Positions 39,301 through 51,529 of a stretch of 64,000 nucleotides of DNA are shown here, piece by piece; the stretch's first letter is position 1, and every line of letters starts with the position of its first letter. Source of the DNA: Bryopsis sp. KO-2023 (lineage: Eukaryota > Chlorophyta > Ulvophyceae > Bryopsidales > Bryopsidaceae); contig BSYQ01000006.1 of NCBI GenBank assembly GCA_030272585.1, positions 4,799,001 to 4,863,000 of the forward strand, in the 5' to 3' direction. The notes beneath the pieces were generated by a model. The model saw only the letters and a list, made by a program, of their open reading frames with translations. It was not told the origin of the DNA and searched no databases. Both the position numbers and the translations under genes were made by a program.

Positions 39301-39878
39301 TGAAGGAGAATGTATTCCCCTTTCCCATATCTCAGCAAAGCAGAACAAAGCGACGGCTTACACCGTTGCACCCTTTTTTCCACTCGACTTTTCTCTTTTC
39401 CATTTGGGGGAGTAATATGGCCCACTTGAATACCACTTTTAGGCTGGATATTTGCCACATTTTCGGCAAAAAATTTGTGGTTTTCAATTGCAGGTGTCAG
39501 CAGCAGATGTGAAGAGCCTCCGTACAAAGACTGGCGCCGGAATGATGGATTGCAAAAAAGCTCTGCAGCAGTGTGGTGGAAATATTGGAGAGGCAGAAGA
39601 ATTCCTCAAGGTATTTGGGGGGGAAAGCACAAGCAGTGTCGCATTTTCGACCTTTGCCAAAGCAGCTGCACGAGAACACCATGAAACTCCCAACCAGAAA
39701 AAGAAAAGTGTTCAATACAAAAAAAATATAAGGCCAGGGAGGAGTTGTGAAAGAAGAATATCGATGGTGGTTTTTTAGGTGAAGGGTATGGCTGGGGCCG
39801 ACAAGAAGGCCGGCAGAATTGCGGCAGAGGGTTTGATCGGTGCCTACATCCACACTGGAGCTCAGCTGGGCATCATGA

Positions 39879-39910
<32 letters not shown>

Positions 39911-40629
39911 AAGAACGAGGTTTTCAAGGAGCTTGTGGAGGACATGGCCATGCAAATCGCTGCCTGTCCCGATGTTCAGTTTGTGACGTCCGAAGACATT
40001 TCCCAGGTGATAATAAAACAGGTTTTCGAGATGAGGTGGTGTCTGCAGGAGACAGTTTTGCCTTGAGAATAGCTTGCCACAGTTTTGCCTTGAAACGATC
40101 ATTTTTGACTTCTGAATGTAATGCACACTGTATTTGTTTGCTGAAATGCAGGAGGTCCTGGACAAAGAGCGTGAAGTCGAATTGGCCAAGGAAGACCTCC
40201 AGTCGAAGCCTGAAAATGTCCGTGAAATGATGGTGAATGGGCGATTGGAGAAGTACAAGAAGACTTTGTCCCTCCTGGAACAGGATTTCGTGAAAGACTC
40301 GACGAAAACCGTGGAGCAAGTCATCAAGGAAGCTGTTGCTACCCTCGGTGAAAACATCAAGGTGAGCGACAGAGAATGGGGCGGGCTGGTGCTGAGTTGA
40401 CTGTGAAAATGATCGTCCCCTATTCCTGGTTAGTGCAGTGCTTTCTTTTGGAGAGAAGGGGGTATATATATCACTGCATTGATTTGGACTTGGTCGGGAG
40501 CCATTCATTTTTTGTGTTTTTGTCCATTAAAAGGTCCGTCGCTTCACTCGATACAATCTTGGGGAAGGTTTGGAAAAGCGAAACGACGATTTTGCTGCGG
40601 AGGTGGCTGCTCAGACCGGAGGTCTTTAA
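33386..40629 (+). CDS. Plastid S1-domain / double EF-Ts polyprotein (PETs-type), 15 exons
   Basis: EF-Ts recycles EF-Tu-GDP to EF-Tu-GTP in plastid translation, and S1 domains bind RNA or the ribosome. Exons: 33386-33430, 33575-33630, 33917-34118, 34547-34624, 35155-35284, 35588-35861, 36013-36196, 36379-36949, 37851-38146, 38389-38510, 38898-39213, 39494-39610, 39779-40006, 40152-40361 and 40534-40629. All phases match, giving 974 residues. The start [15 protein letters not shown] and the following Arg/Ser/Ala-rich 60 residues look like a transit peptide. S1 domains lie at about residues 88-165 ([16 protein letters not shown]) and 187-275 ([19 protein letters not shown]). An acidic Glu/Pro/Val/Ala tract covers about 324-513. 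Two EF-Ts domains follow, at about 514-758 and 759-974, each with [11 protein letters not shown] and NCETDFVA. The layout matches the Chlamydomonas PETs precursor, which yields PSRP-7 and EF-Ts. Cleavage here is inferred. Confidence 0.92.
36436..36900 (+). repeat. 60-bp coding minisatellite (20-residue acidic repeat)
   Basis: Within one exon of the EF-Ts gene a 60-bp unit repeats about seven times, visible from gagccagagcct recurring exactly every 60 bases between 36529 and 36780. Each unit encodes an [18 protein letters not shown]-like segment. Units differ mainly at third codon positions, and the final units are shortened or altered. The tract links the S1 and EF-Ts parts and is probably a flexible acidic spacer. 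Confidence 0.9.
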
Positions 40630-41337
40630 ATTGCAGCAGAGAAATGATTCTGTTGGAGCGAAGGGGTTGCGAAGGGGTCCTGCTGCATTCGTTTTGGAAC
40701 GGACGAAAAAAAGAAGAGACAGAGAAGCCTCTCGAGATTCTTTTTAATTGTTATTTTGAATTGCCCATTTGAAGAAAGCGAGGAGGAGCGTGCAGCATCA
40801 TTGTTTTGCTTTGTTTGGATTTTTTTTTCGCTCGCCAGTTTTGGGGGGATTCGAGGGATTGGCATTCTTTGGGGAATCCGCTTTGGATTGGTTTTGAATT
40901 TTTTGATCGGTTTGTCCATCTGGGCTTTTGAGTGGGGGCTTGCCCAACTCGTTTTTTCTTCCTTTCCTGGAGCTCCTTTTTTCTGTCCTTTTTTCTGTCC
41001 CGACCGTCGACGTCTGTACAGAAAAAGTAACTCCGCTAGACCTTTTGGTCGTGGTGCGCACCGAGAACTTGGCAGAGGGTTGGGAAAAGGGACTTCGTGC
41101 CGACCCGTACATACACGTCGGGGTTTTTTTTTTCGCGCAAAAAAACGCATCCATCTCCTCCAACTCGCCTTCCTCTCAAGCGCACAAGTTGTGACAGCGA
41201 AAGTCGCCCCACCTAACAGGCTCCGCCAGCCATCGCTTCCAGCCATCGTTTGATTGCTTTGAAACGGTTGGTTGAAAATCACGACAAGAACCGAGTCATC
41301 GAAGCTCCGGTGTGGTCGAACACCACCAGTTCAGGGC
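40630..41337. other. 3' flank of the EF-Ts gene
   Basis: This G/T-rich then mixed sequence runs up to the start of the transposable-element block. No gene is supported in it. Where host DNA ends and element X begins cannot be fixed without an empty-site sequence. Confidence 0.4.
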
Positions 41338-41545
41338 TGTAGGGGAAGTTGTTATTCATTTTAGAAAGAACCAATAAATACTTGGAAAGGGATCGAGGTT
41401 TTTTTATTCTCGTTTTTCCTTTCTTCCTCAAGCTGTCTTTTTCTTTTTACTGTAAACTTTTCAACATTTTCTTACAGCGTGCTAAAAAGTCTAACCAAAC
41501 AAAAACCACAAACCCCTTTTCCCGACTCTCGCAAACATACAGTCA
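41338..41545 (-). mobile_element. Possible 3' LTR of element X
   Basis: A 208-bp segment is bounded by TG at 41338 and CA at 41545. On the minus strand it directly follows a purine-rich tract (GGGTGGAGGGAAGG, about 41547-41560) downstream of the X pol stop, the expected place for a polypurine tract and 3' LTR. No second LTR copy is in the window to prove it. A similar purine-rich tract near 41590-41616 is an alternative edge. Confidence 0.3.
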
Positions 41546-41709
41546 ACCTTCCCTCCACCCTCATCCCGACTCGTCTCTTATTACAGTATACTCAACCTAC
41601 CCTCAGCCCTCATCCGTTTACATGGGCCCACCTGTTTCCACTGTGTCACTAGCCACGAAATCGATTTGTGTCCCACCCCAACGTGAACTGCCACATATCC
41701 TACCCTCCA

Positions 41710-44253
41710 CTAAACACGCACAACTTGCAAATGATCCCTGTGGTACACCAAAGTAGGCCTCCGTCCTCGTCCTACTCGAGGTACTTCTTCTTCCACACGC
41801 CATAGCGTGTCGCTCACCTGCTCACATACTCGGACTGGCCCCTTCCACTTGGGCTGCCACCTATTCTCCTTCCCAGTGGCTGCGACTGCATCAAACGCCC
41901 ACGCCCAGGCCCCTACCTTAATATCCTGATGGACCACCTTCCTTCGTGAATTATGATACTCTCGTAGCCGTACCCCTTTCTCTCGGACCTTCTGGAAATC
42001 TGTCTCAGTGCCTTCGTTCCATAACCGCACTGGACTCCACCCTGTCACCGCATTCCTGCTATTCCGCATCTCCTGTATTGCGGTCTCAACATGATCTGTC
42101 CATGATCCCCCCCTGTGCCACGTGATTTTCCTCAACCTGTCCACGAGTGTCCTTTGCATCCGTTCTACGATTCCCACACTTTCATGCCTATGCGGGGCTA
42201 TTACCACATGTTCCACCTGATGTCCCTCGCACCAATCACTCACACAAACCCCCACCATATAACTGGCCCCATCTGTCACTATTTTTTTTGGCCTGCCAAA
42301 CTCCCCAACCCACTTGTTTAATGTCTTCACGATCTTTTCACCATTCACATCCCTACATGGTACTGCCAACGTCATCCTAGTGATCGAATCAATCACTGAA
42401 ATGATATGTTTCAGCCCCCCTCTTCCAACACGGACTGGCCCCACTGCATCTAAATATAATACCTCCCCCGGTGTATTTGCTACCGGGGGTTGTCGTAATG
42501 GCACTCGAGGTACCCTGTCCCTGTATCTCGCACACACTGGACATTTCCTAACCAACTCCCTCACCTCTCTCATTGTTACCATGTGCCCCTTCTCTCGGAG
42601 CTCCCAATATACTTTATCGGCCCCCCAATGCCCGCGCCCATGCGTCCTCCATATTAAATCCCCACGTCGTTGTTCCTCCTCCTCCCCCATGCTCGCCATC
42701 AACACTCCTGCCCCCTTTCTGCCTTTACCCCTTGTTTTCCTCCTTTCCTTTTTTTCATTTGCTGGGCGAGACAATAGGTCTGCACCCACATTTTGCTCGC
42801 CTGGCACAAAGCTATACTCTATGTCTGTCTCATTAGACCATATCCACCCGAGTATCCTCACCACACGTTTATCAGGCCTGCCAATCTTGCCCTCGCGTAG
42901 GCTCTCTACTATCGCTGCATTATCGGATTTCACTACCGTATGCATATCGCCTCTCATTCCCTTTGTCCTCCTCAACGCCCAACACAGAGTCCTCATCTCT
43001 CCGAGAAACGATGACGTTTCCTCCCTTACCACACAACTGCCCATGTCAATAAGATAAAATTTCTCCCCACACCTCGCATATAACATATACCCACCATGTG
43101 ATCCCGACCAATCAGTCTCCAACAAATAACCCGCTGTGTCCATCCCTGCCAACGATATCTTCCTCTGCATACTCACCACCACTGCTACCACCTCTTTTAC
43201 CAGGGTATTCACTCGCCCCCAACACACCTCTCCTTTCTTGGCCATCTTTAATGCACTCCTGAGAGGGGATAAATACCTCTCCACATTCGGTATGGTACGC
43301 CGCGCATACGCTATAATACCCACTATTCTTTCTAATTCCCTGCATTTTTCCACTCGTCCCAACTCATTCAACCGTGTTTGCAGGTACTTCCTCAATGACC
43401 AATGCCCCGAACTTATCTCATACCCAATAAACTTCGTTTCAGTGGAGCACCAATTTATCTTTTCTGTGTTTACTTTCATCCCATATTGTTGCAGCCTACT
43501 GAATAATTGCAATATCTTCACAGCTAGATCCCTTTTTGATGTAGCCCCTATGATTAAATCGTCTGCATACTGTATCCACCCCAGCCCCCTTACCACTTGT
43601 GCGACTCGTTCTGAAAAAAATATACTGGACCAGGCCCACCCCTGTGGGAGCCTGGTCCAGGCAAATCTCTCCTCACCCCACGTAAAACCAAAATACCTCT
43701 GCAGATCTCTATCTATCCCCACTGAAAAAAACGCATCTTTGAGGTCTATTTTTGTGTAAAATTTCCACTCGCGTCTAACCTGCGCTATCTTACGCCACGT
43801 GTCCACTTGCACTGTGTTACTGGTGTCAAAATAAGAATTCAACACCCTATAATCATTGGTGATCCGATAGTCACCCGATTCCTTTTTGATAGGTAAAATA
43901 GGGCTCAAAAACAGTTTTTCACCTACTGATGCCCTCCTGATGTAACCCATCCTTAAATATTGTCGAAGTAAATCATCCACCTTTCCCCTATCGGCCACCT
44001 CTTCCATCTTATACTCTGTTCGACCTCCCCCCCCTTCTGGCTCTGTCACTTTTACCTCATCCCGTCTCACCGTTAATTCACTCATCTTGCTATTTAGGGG
44101 ATGTTTGCTCAAATCTCCAACTTCCTTGAACTTGCTCCTGACTTTTGCACTAATCCACTTAGCAAAACCTTGTTCTGACATTTCCTCTACGTCTTGCTGA
44201 ACACATTGTATCCTCCTGTTTTCTCCATACTGTTTTAGCCACATGTCCCCTTT
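41710..44253 (-). CDS. Element X pol: reverse transcriptase, RNase H, integrase (3' part)
   Basis: This Ty3/gypsy-type polyprotein gene carries reverse transcriptase (YITNDYR-like fingers region, YADD at about 43559-43570), then RNase H with acidic residues in ETDWSGSHGG, FLGEMRTL and VKSDNAAI. The integrase follows, with an H-H-C-C zinc region (GHWGADKVY..GHM..CPVC), catalytic Asp in LDAVGP and TDGASY, Glu in HESVGIVERM, and a GPY/F-like C-terminus (WKGPVRV). The order RT-RNase H-integrase fits Metaviridae. The frame is open throughout with catalytic residues present, so the gene was intact before Y inserted at 44253/44254. The reading frame that runs a further 12 codons into the Y LTR is accidental. 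The rest of pol lies at 62428-62810. Confidence 0.88.
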   Translation of the reverse strand, partial: KGDMWLKQYGENRRIQCVQQDVEEMSEQGFAKWISAKVRSKFKEVGDLSKHPLNSKMSELTVRRDEVKVTEPEGGGGRTEYKMEEVADRGKVDDLLRQYLRMGYIRRASVGEKLFLSPILPIKKESGDYRITNDYRVLNSYFDTSNTVQVDTWRKIAQVRREWKFYTKIDLKDAFFSVGIDRDLQRYFGFTWGEERFAWTRLPQGWAWSSIFFSERVAQVVRGLGWIQYADDLIIGATSKRDLAVKILQLFSRLQQYGMKVNTEKINWCSTETKFIGYEISSGHWSLRKYLQTRLNELGRVEKCRELERIVGIIAYARRTIPNVERYLSPLRSALKMAKKGEVCWGRVNTLVKEVVAVVVSMQRKISLAGMDTAGYLLETDWSGSHGGYMLYARCGEKFYLIDMGSCVVREETSSFLGEMRTLCWALRRTKGMRGDMHTVVKSDNAAIVESLREGKIGRPDKRVVRILGWIWSNETDIEYSFVPGEQNVGADLLSRPANEKKERRKTRGKGRKGAGVLMASMGEEEEQRRGDLIWRTHGRGHWGADKVYWELREKGHMVTMREVRELVRKCPVCARYRDRVPRVPLRQPPVANTPGEVLYLDAVGPVRVGRGGLKHIISVIDSITRMTLAVPCRDVNGEKIVKTLNKWVGEFGRPKKIVTDGASYMVGVCVSDWCEGHQVEHVVIAPHRHESVGIVERMQRTLVDRLRKITWHRGGSWTDHVETAIQEMRNSRNAVTGWSPVRLWNEGTETDFQKVREKGVRLREYHNSRRKVVHQDIKVGAWAWAFDAVAATGKENRWQPKWKGPVRVCEQVSDTLWRVEEEVPRVGRGRRPTLVYHRDHLQVVRV
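44249..44253. repeat. Target site duplication of element Y, left copy (ccttt)
   Basis: The five bases ccttt directly flank the LTR at 44254. The same five follow the other LTR at 62428-62432. This proves that the whole of 44254-62427 is one insertion into X. Confidence 0.92.
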
Positions 44254-44882
44254 TGTAACGACTCTGCCCCTGCAGATCGCTTTTTCCACTCAAGTCCACT
44301 GAAGACTGCGACCCTGCCGGTCTGCCAGTCTGAACCTGCCGTTCTATTGAACGACCATGGGAGAAGCACTTGAACCTAGCAAGGTTCAAGGAGAGATCAG
44401 GTTCCAAACTAAGGTTACAAGAATGTCCAAGCCCCCACAACTTATACCGTTTCTGCCAACCCTGATCCAAACTGATCCTAAGCCATAACATCAGTCTGCA
44501 TCAGTATTGCAGACCATCAAACTGCTAAGTCCCTTTCAGTCCCCTTTCATTCATGCAGCTCAGTCCACTTGCAGGTTCTGAGTCTGCCATCTAAGACCTT
44601 CTAGAACTTTGTGACTGCCAGCTCTGCAGCCCACGTTCTGCAGCGCTGCCAGCACCTGCCTGTCGTCAGCAACCTGTCAGCCCGACTACTCTGCCATTTC
44701 GTCAGTCTGCCAATCTGCTGACTACCAGTCTATCAGTCTGCAGGTCTAAAGGACCTGAGCCATTCCTGCTTCTGCCGAATCATAGCAGTCAACCTGCAGC
44801 CTAATCTGTCAGCCCAATCACTGCCAGTTCTGCAAGCCTGCAGGTCTGCCTGAATCGCCTTTGATTCTGCCGAATCCTTACA
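44254..44882 (-). repeat. Element Y 3' LTR (629 bp)
   Basis: It begins and ends TG...CA (minus strand TGTAAGG to CGTTACA). On the plus strand it is rich in CTGCC and CTGCA. A 9-bp hairpin (CTTGAACCT with AGGTTCAAG) near 44369-44390 is kept in all three Y-family LTRs in the window. A TATA-like GGTATAAG lies on the sense strand near 44445. Confidence 0.92.
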
Positions 44883-44891
44883 TTCCTCCCC
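44883..44891 (-). other. Element Y polypurine tract
   Basis: The minus strand reads GGGGAGGAA immediately before the 3' LTR. This is the expected primer for plus-strand DNA synthesis. It also fixes the orientation of Y. The same tract precedes the Y2 LTR. Confidence 0.75.
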
Positions 44892-45695
44892 ATCTAGTTG
44901 GCAGTAGTCCCTTACTGCCCTAAGAGAACGATAACAACCTTGTCCCTTGGATTTCAAATACCCAAAGGAACCTCTGCCTCAAAGTTCAGTTTGAAAAGTT
45001 GCTATCCCATCTTGTCAACTACCAAACACCTTTTGGAAGGACTGACCAACTGAAAATATCCTTTCGAAATATATGCTTCTTTCTCAACATTCTGGAGCAT
45101 ACCTCTGAATTGCCTAGAAAACTACTCAGAAAAATCCCAATAACACAAATAAGAAAACCGAAGAACTTCCCTTTCGGAATTGTAATGTGCTACTGAACAA
45201 AATTCAATTCCTTTCCGCAGCCTATAAACTCCATAGATTTTAATATTGACTATTTGAGAAGCCAACAGAAAAATAGCAAAAATCTGCTGCAGCTTTTAGA
45301 GTCTCAGCAATTCACCTTTCTGCTCAAATATCGTTTTTCAATGATAAAAGAAAGACACCAAATATTTTTCAACTACCAAAACTTCTGAAACTTCATGTTG
45401 TTCCTTAATTTCTAACTCAACATTTGCATATTGAAAACGTGCAAACTGTCACCACCACAGTCTGCAAATTATTTCTGCAACTATTGCCACAGTCTGCAAC
45501 CCTGCAAACTGGTACTGCCACAGTCCAGAACTCTACAAACTGCTGCTGCCAAAATTTGCAACTAAGCAAAATACCACTCTCACAATATGCAAGCTGTCTC
45601 GGAAATTTCTCTATGGTAGAAAGAACTTCAGCCATTCAACCTTTTCCTTTTAAACAAAGGGATAAGATTCCAACCTTTTGAAAACCAAGAGATCA

Positions 45696-45829
45696 GCAAT
45701 CACTCCAGCAGCTCCTCAGAGTTGAAGCTCCTTGCTGCATAGGGATCTGCAACATGTCTCCCGCAATCACTCCAGCAACTCCTCAGAGTTGAAGCTCCTT
45801 GCTACATAGCGAGCTGCAACACGTCTCCA
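45696..45829. repeat. 67-bp tandem duplication inside Y
   Basis: Units 45696-45762 and 45763-45829 both begin gcaatcactccagca and differ at a few positions. The duplication lies in the non-coding body of Y. Confidence 0.85.
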
Positions 45830-48430
45830 CCAAGATGGTCTTCCGCATAGCAATGCAAAGAAAACGATAGGATCTTGCAACAAGTCTCCAGATCTTCTCT
45901 AATGAAGAGGTGAGCTTGCTCATCAATTTTTGCTGAAGCATGCTCCCTCCTGTTCTTGCTTCCTCTCTCCTGAGTCATGAATGTTCAGAGTACCTACAGA
46001 TTGATTGCATTAATTGTTCCCGAGTTCTTCTATGCCTTCTCCGGTTTTCCCATATATGAATCTATACAAACCAGAGTATATGAAAACCCAGAAATTCCAC
46101 TTGGCCTATCCTGACTTAATGAAATCAACCCTTTCTTTCAACCAGCAAGACTTCACTCAGTGATATTTCCTTTTTCTTTGATAAATATCCAACAACTGAG
46201 TGCTGAAAGAATCCATACCAATGTACCCTCTGAAATTCAGTAAACCTCAAGTAAGCACCGATCTAACTGATTCAACCAATGGTCATGCAAACTTCTGTAA
46301 CTTCCAAACCAACTAAATCCACAGCAAAATATGTGTCACGTACCAGAATATTCAGTCCACCAGAAACACCCTTGCTAGACTGCAAATGTTTTAATTCTGC
46401 ATCGTCCCAAAGTAGTGAACTATGCCTAGTTGCTTAATCCACTCTGCAAGAATAGTAGAACTGAAAACACATATTTACTGACCACCAAGATATTGCAAAC
46501 ACTATCCATCAATTCCCATCAGCTCTGAAAGAGTACTACTAACAACCTCTTCCTTTCCTTAGAACCTTGATGAAGATGTGTGTCTCTTTGCAACACCTAC
46601 TGAAATAAGTGCAATGTTGGAAAAACAAAAACGAAACGCATCGGTTCAACCGAGGCCCCCTCCCCATCTGAAATGGAGCTTGTCCTCAAGCAAAACCATG
46701 CAACCATGCAAAACCATATCACTGTACCAGCTACAGAAAGTTGAGCTGTTCGGAGCAGCCAAATAACCCCAAACAACTGAACAAACTACTTCAGAAAAAC
46801 AAGCCTGAAAAACTGAAGGCCTGAAGTTGCTTTGCCAAAGTCAGAAAAATCTGCTGCCCCAGATTGTAACCAAATGTTCAGTTCTCAACCTTTCTGATAT
46901 AGTTTGTCCACACAAATATACACCAATCATACCACCAAAGATCAAGGCTATTTCTGTTCCATTGATCCGAAAAGAAATAGAAAATAAAGAAAAGACGGAA
47001 AATTTTGCAGCCCTGCAAAGGGTACCTGCAGCTATTAGGTTCTGCACCTACAATGTATCAACTGCCCATAACAAATTTCCAGATTACCTGCAAAAATTTT
47101 CACAGTCCCTTATGTTTCTTTGTATGTAAAGCTGAACCTGACCATCGAATGTCATAACCTTCAGCTCCTGATCTTTGACACCATGCTATCCATGCATCAA
47201 GTTCAAACACTAGCCCATTGTTTACTAGTACATCGTCATGAAATAAAAGAGTTGCCAACTCATGATACTTCATGTCTAACCACTGCAAACAAACTCAAAA
47301 AGAAATCCACCTGAAAATCTGAATCCTGCCTGAAAATCTGAGAAAACCTTTCTTTTCTTTTCTCTAACTCTGCTGATTTCCACTGACTCAAACACAAAAT
47401 CAAAGATAGGTCTTCAGAAACTCTTTGTATTTCTTAGAATCTGAAAATCCTTTTACTTTTCCTTCTGAGCTTTATATTTCTCACAATAATATTTGAACTA
47501 CCGCTGGTCCATGGATCCATGGACTTCTCAAAGAAATCAGAAATATATACTTCACCCCTGATTTTCTTTCTTGATCTCCTGAAAATCTGCAACTCAAACC
47601 AGATCTACTGTATCGAATCAAAATAAAACATTTTCCAGATTTCAGTCACTGTCAATTAAGTCCAAAAGTGACTGCAACAATACCAAGTTCTGTCACTGAA
47701 AATTGCTATCTCTGATGCAGTTTGACACAACCATATCTGTCACAGGGAACCCTGAATTTCCCTCAGAAAATTTTCAGCTCAACAACCAGTCTATGGACCT
47801 GTAAAATAGAAATCAGAGTCCTCCTTTCAAGCAACAACTGCAACTCCATCTGCAGTCTGAAATAGAGCCCAAATCTCTCATTTTCAAGCCTTTCAAATGT
47901 TGTAATTCTGCCACTGATTTGCCAAACTAATTTCCATCAACAAAACTGAAATGAAAACTCTTCTGTAGGTTTCTGTATCTGCCCTTTTTTTTTTTTTTTT
48001 TTAATCAGCCATACTCAAGTGGCGACAAATACTAACACCACAAAGATAAATCTCCCAATGCATCAGATATTTTTCTAAACCAATACTCTGATCCTCTTTC
48101 CTCTAGAGCTGAGGTCTCTTCACACTCTGCAACTCCTAGAAAAGATCATTGTATTTTCCTTCAACTCAACTACATTCCTTCATCAATCTGAAAAGGTGAT
48201 ATCAGATGCAGTTCACATGTTACTGCATCCACTGAAAATTTCTCTAGCCAATTTCAGAACCCCAGCTAGCTTCCAGTTTATAGGCAAGATGTAGATATTC
48301 CAATTCTACATCCCTACCTATCGATATACGATTTTCTCCACGTCACGAAATCACCGACAATAAAAATTCAGTTCCTTCTCAAAACATCAATCGCACGCCG
48401 TACACAATCTGCCTGGCATGTATTCTCATT

Positions 48431-49035
48431 TCAGCCGCACGCCGCACACGGCCTGCCTGGCATGTACACTTCACTTCCATAGAACGAAGTTTGGACTATG
48501 TCCTTTAAAGTAGACTTCATTAGGTCTACCCAGCCCATAACTTCTCTCTTACCAAAAACAAATCTGATGTGCCTGCAGAACACATCATGCAGGTCAGGTG
48601 TGGCCCCACATGACCCTACACCCCCTGCCTCAGAGAGCTGAGCAGTTGCGGCTACTCTCGGCCTACGAACCCCCTCAGCCTCAGAAATCCTCCTCCAAAA
48701 ATTCTGCAGGTCAGTACTCCCCGCACTGCACCTCAGAACTTTTCCTTGAAAATCTGCAGATGCTGCGACTCCCCGCCCAGCATCTACTAACACATTAACT
48801 GAACAGTCTACAAGTCCCCTGGGGGACCGTCCCCCTCGTCGCCTAGCGGGCCACCTGCAGCACTGCTCACCTTCTCCTCAAGGCCTCCAGAATTTCCTGC
48901 ACCAGTGTCCCTGCCTGGACCACCACCTGCAGAAATTCCATCCACCAGACTTACTTCTCCGTGTTGCGGCTGCACCGGCACTCCAACTACGGAATGGACT
49001 CCGCGCCCATAGGCTACCCTCCCCTGAGGTAACAC
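48431..49035 (-). pseudogene. Possible decayed ORF inside Y (gag remnant?)
   Basis: Two adjacent minus-strand frames, 49035-48808 and 48793-48431, lie in a GC-richer island within the AT-rich body of Y. They are in different frames, as if separated by a frameshift and stops. The second contains FWRRISEAEG and DLHDVFCRHIRFVFGKREV and ends in a Cys pair (CAAC). I recognise no gag or other family. The island could be an old coding relic or captured host sequence. Confidence 0.3.
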
Positions 49036-51529
49036 CCTGTGTGAGTGGCTACGCCGGCCTTCTCACACTCCACTTCTGTCCTCCTTCGCCTCTTTTGTCA
49101 CTCCTGTAAGTCCTCCCCGGACTTCCTGTCCCTTCAAAACTTGGGGCAACCTCTGGTGCCCTACATGAGTGTGACTCCACACATGCACTACCCCTTCAGA
49201 TGTAGCTACACATGGCTTCCATCTGCAAGAAATACCTGCAAGTCTTGCTCTCCTTTTCTCACTTCACAACCCATAAGCACCACCTGGTGCTATCACCTTA
49301 AACTCTTTCCTTTGTTTTCTCTTTTCAACTTGTACTCTTCTTGTAAAAAGCACCTAACTATAATGTGGTTGCACAAGGATATAAAATCTACCACATTTCA
49401 CTTTCCTTCTTTTTCCTCCTGTTTTTACTTTAATAAATCAGCAAAATACTGAGTGCACCTCTTTCTTTTGTCACAACAAACCACTAAGTACATTATGGCA
49501 GTCCAAACACAAAATCTGCCACAGTTTCTTTGTGTAAAGAATGCCTGAAAACTTCAGGTGACTCCAGCATATCACTAATATACTTTCTGCTTCCAACAGG
49601 ATAGAAACTCTACCAAAATAATTGTCAGAAATATACTCCCTTTGAAAATCAGCAACCACTCTTTATCCAAATGAAAAAGGAAGAACAGAACTATACCAAA
49701 CAAGCAAAGAAAACTTCTCTTTTGTTCAGCCATCTGCCCTATAGACTTCTGCACTTTTTCTCTGCCTCAAGAGTACTACTGCTGATTCAATAACTGTCCT
49801 GAAATTTTTCTGGAAACCTATGTAAACTTTCAGAATGGGATATAACCTGAAAACTTATTTTCCAACACCTCAAAGACAAATAACCAAGAGTGTAACCAGA
49901 AATTCCTTTTCTCTAAGACCAAGCTTCTTCAACCAACTCTGCTACCACCAAAGTCTTGTTGAAATAAAAACCTAAGTACCGAGAAAATGCTGCCATCAAC
50001 CAATGAAAATACCCTCTTAATCAATGGGTAGGATGTGGCTGCTTTATCACTTCATCCTCCCCATCTGATTACTTTTCTCTTTGAAAGACAATCTGTATTT
50101 TCAAACAGCTTAATTTCCAGAATTCCCTAGACTACCTTTGAAAATTCGGTCTCTAACAATACTACCACAATTGAGTATTGTTCCCTTCCAGAAAATTCTC
50201 TAATAACCAGCAACTGTTTTCTGCTCAATAAGGGGACATCCTTCAATAAAAATAATCTGCCCTCATATCAAAGTATCTGACTGAAATTTTTCTGCTAGCG
50301 GAAAATAGAAGATGTCCTATTTCAGAACACCCATAATAGAAGAAAAGCCAAGCTACTGCTGTACCAAACATTTCTTCAATTCACCACTATCACTCAGCCT
50401 ACTAAAGAAGAGTTCCATGGACCTATTGGTCCCTTCAAAAATCTACATCTTTTTCTGACCTGCCAAGCAAGGCTGCCACAGAAAAATACCTTGCCAACAC
50501 ACCTAATATCTGCCTTCCCAACAACAGAAAATGATCTGCCACTGATCTATAAAAAGACTGATATTCTGTCACTTGTCCCACCAAACAACAGAAAATAATC
50601 TGCCACTAGTCTATTATAGAACGAAAACTTCATGTCATTGACATTCTTCTGAAAATAACCTGCCACTGGTCCATTCAGAAATCAGAGCAATAAACCATAG
50701 GGTTCATCAAGAAAAAGACAAGACAACCCTTCAACAGAAACACAAACACTATACCTCAACTGACCAATAGAGTAGAACTAAAAAGTGCCTTAGCTTTCTG
50801 CAAGCAACTCTAAAATAAGTTCTGACCTTCAGTTCTCCTCATTTCAAGTTCAGAAACGACTCTGAAAAATTCCCTCAAGCTATTGTGCATTCACTGAAAC
50901 ACCTGAAAATGTTCCCACAATCAACACAAATGTAGCAAGTGTTCCTGATGTACAAACATCCAAAATATGTATGCACAATCACATCAAAGCTGATGTGACA
51001 CATGTTCTGACCTGCCACTAAAGCCAAGAATTTTTCCACTGCAACCTTCAACACTCTGAAATGATAAGTCACCACTGCTGCTCAAATCCACTGAGCCAAG
51101 GATAAATCTCCACTAACAAATGCACAAATCCAAGCAAACAAGGAGGAACTCCTGAACAGAAAAATCCTAACTTCTGACCAATAAAGCTGTCAAATATTAC
51201 CACCAGACTTTTGAAAGAATATATCAAAACTTCCTGAAAAATCTGCCTGGTCTCAAAGACTCTTTCCAGAATTTTCACCACTGACTTGTAATCAATCAAA
51301 GCCTTTCAGAACATCTCCCTCACTTCAGCCTGAAAATTTGACTGCAACTCTGAAATCCTTTATAAAGTGATCAAACATCTTTTCCAGAATGTGTACTGCA
51401 ATCAGAAGATCATAGATCACCTGATCCTGAAATCAATCTGAAGCTCACTACTTCTAAAGTCACTTCAATCAACCAACGAAATGATCAGATCACTCAAATG
51501 TAACCCTGCAAGCACGTAACACTCTTGCA

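Noticed and set aside
44254-44289. Start of the X pol frame inside the Y LTR
   Set aside because: The 12 codons belong to the LTR of Y, as shown by the ccttt duplication at 44249-44253. The true upstream part of pol is at 62428.
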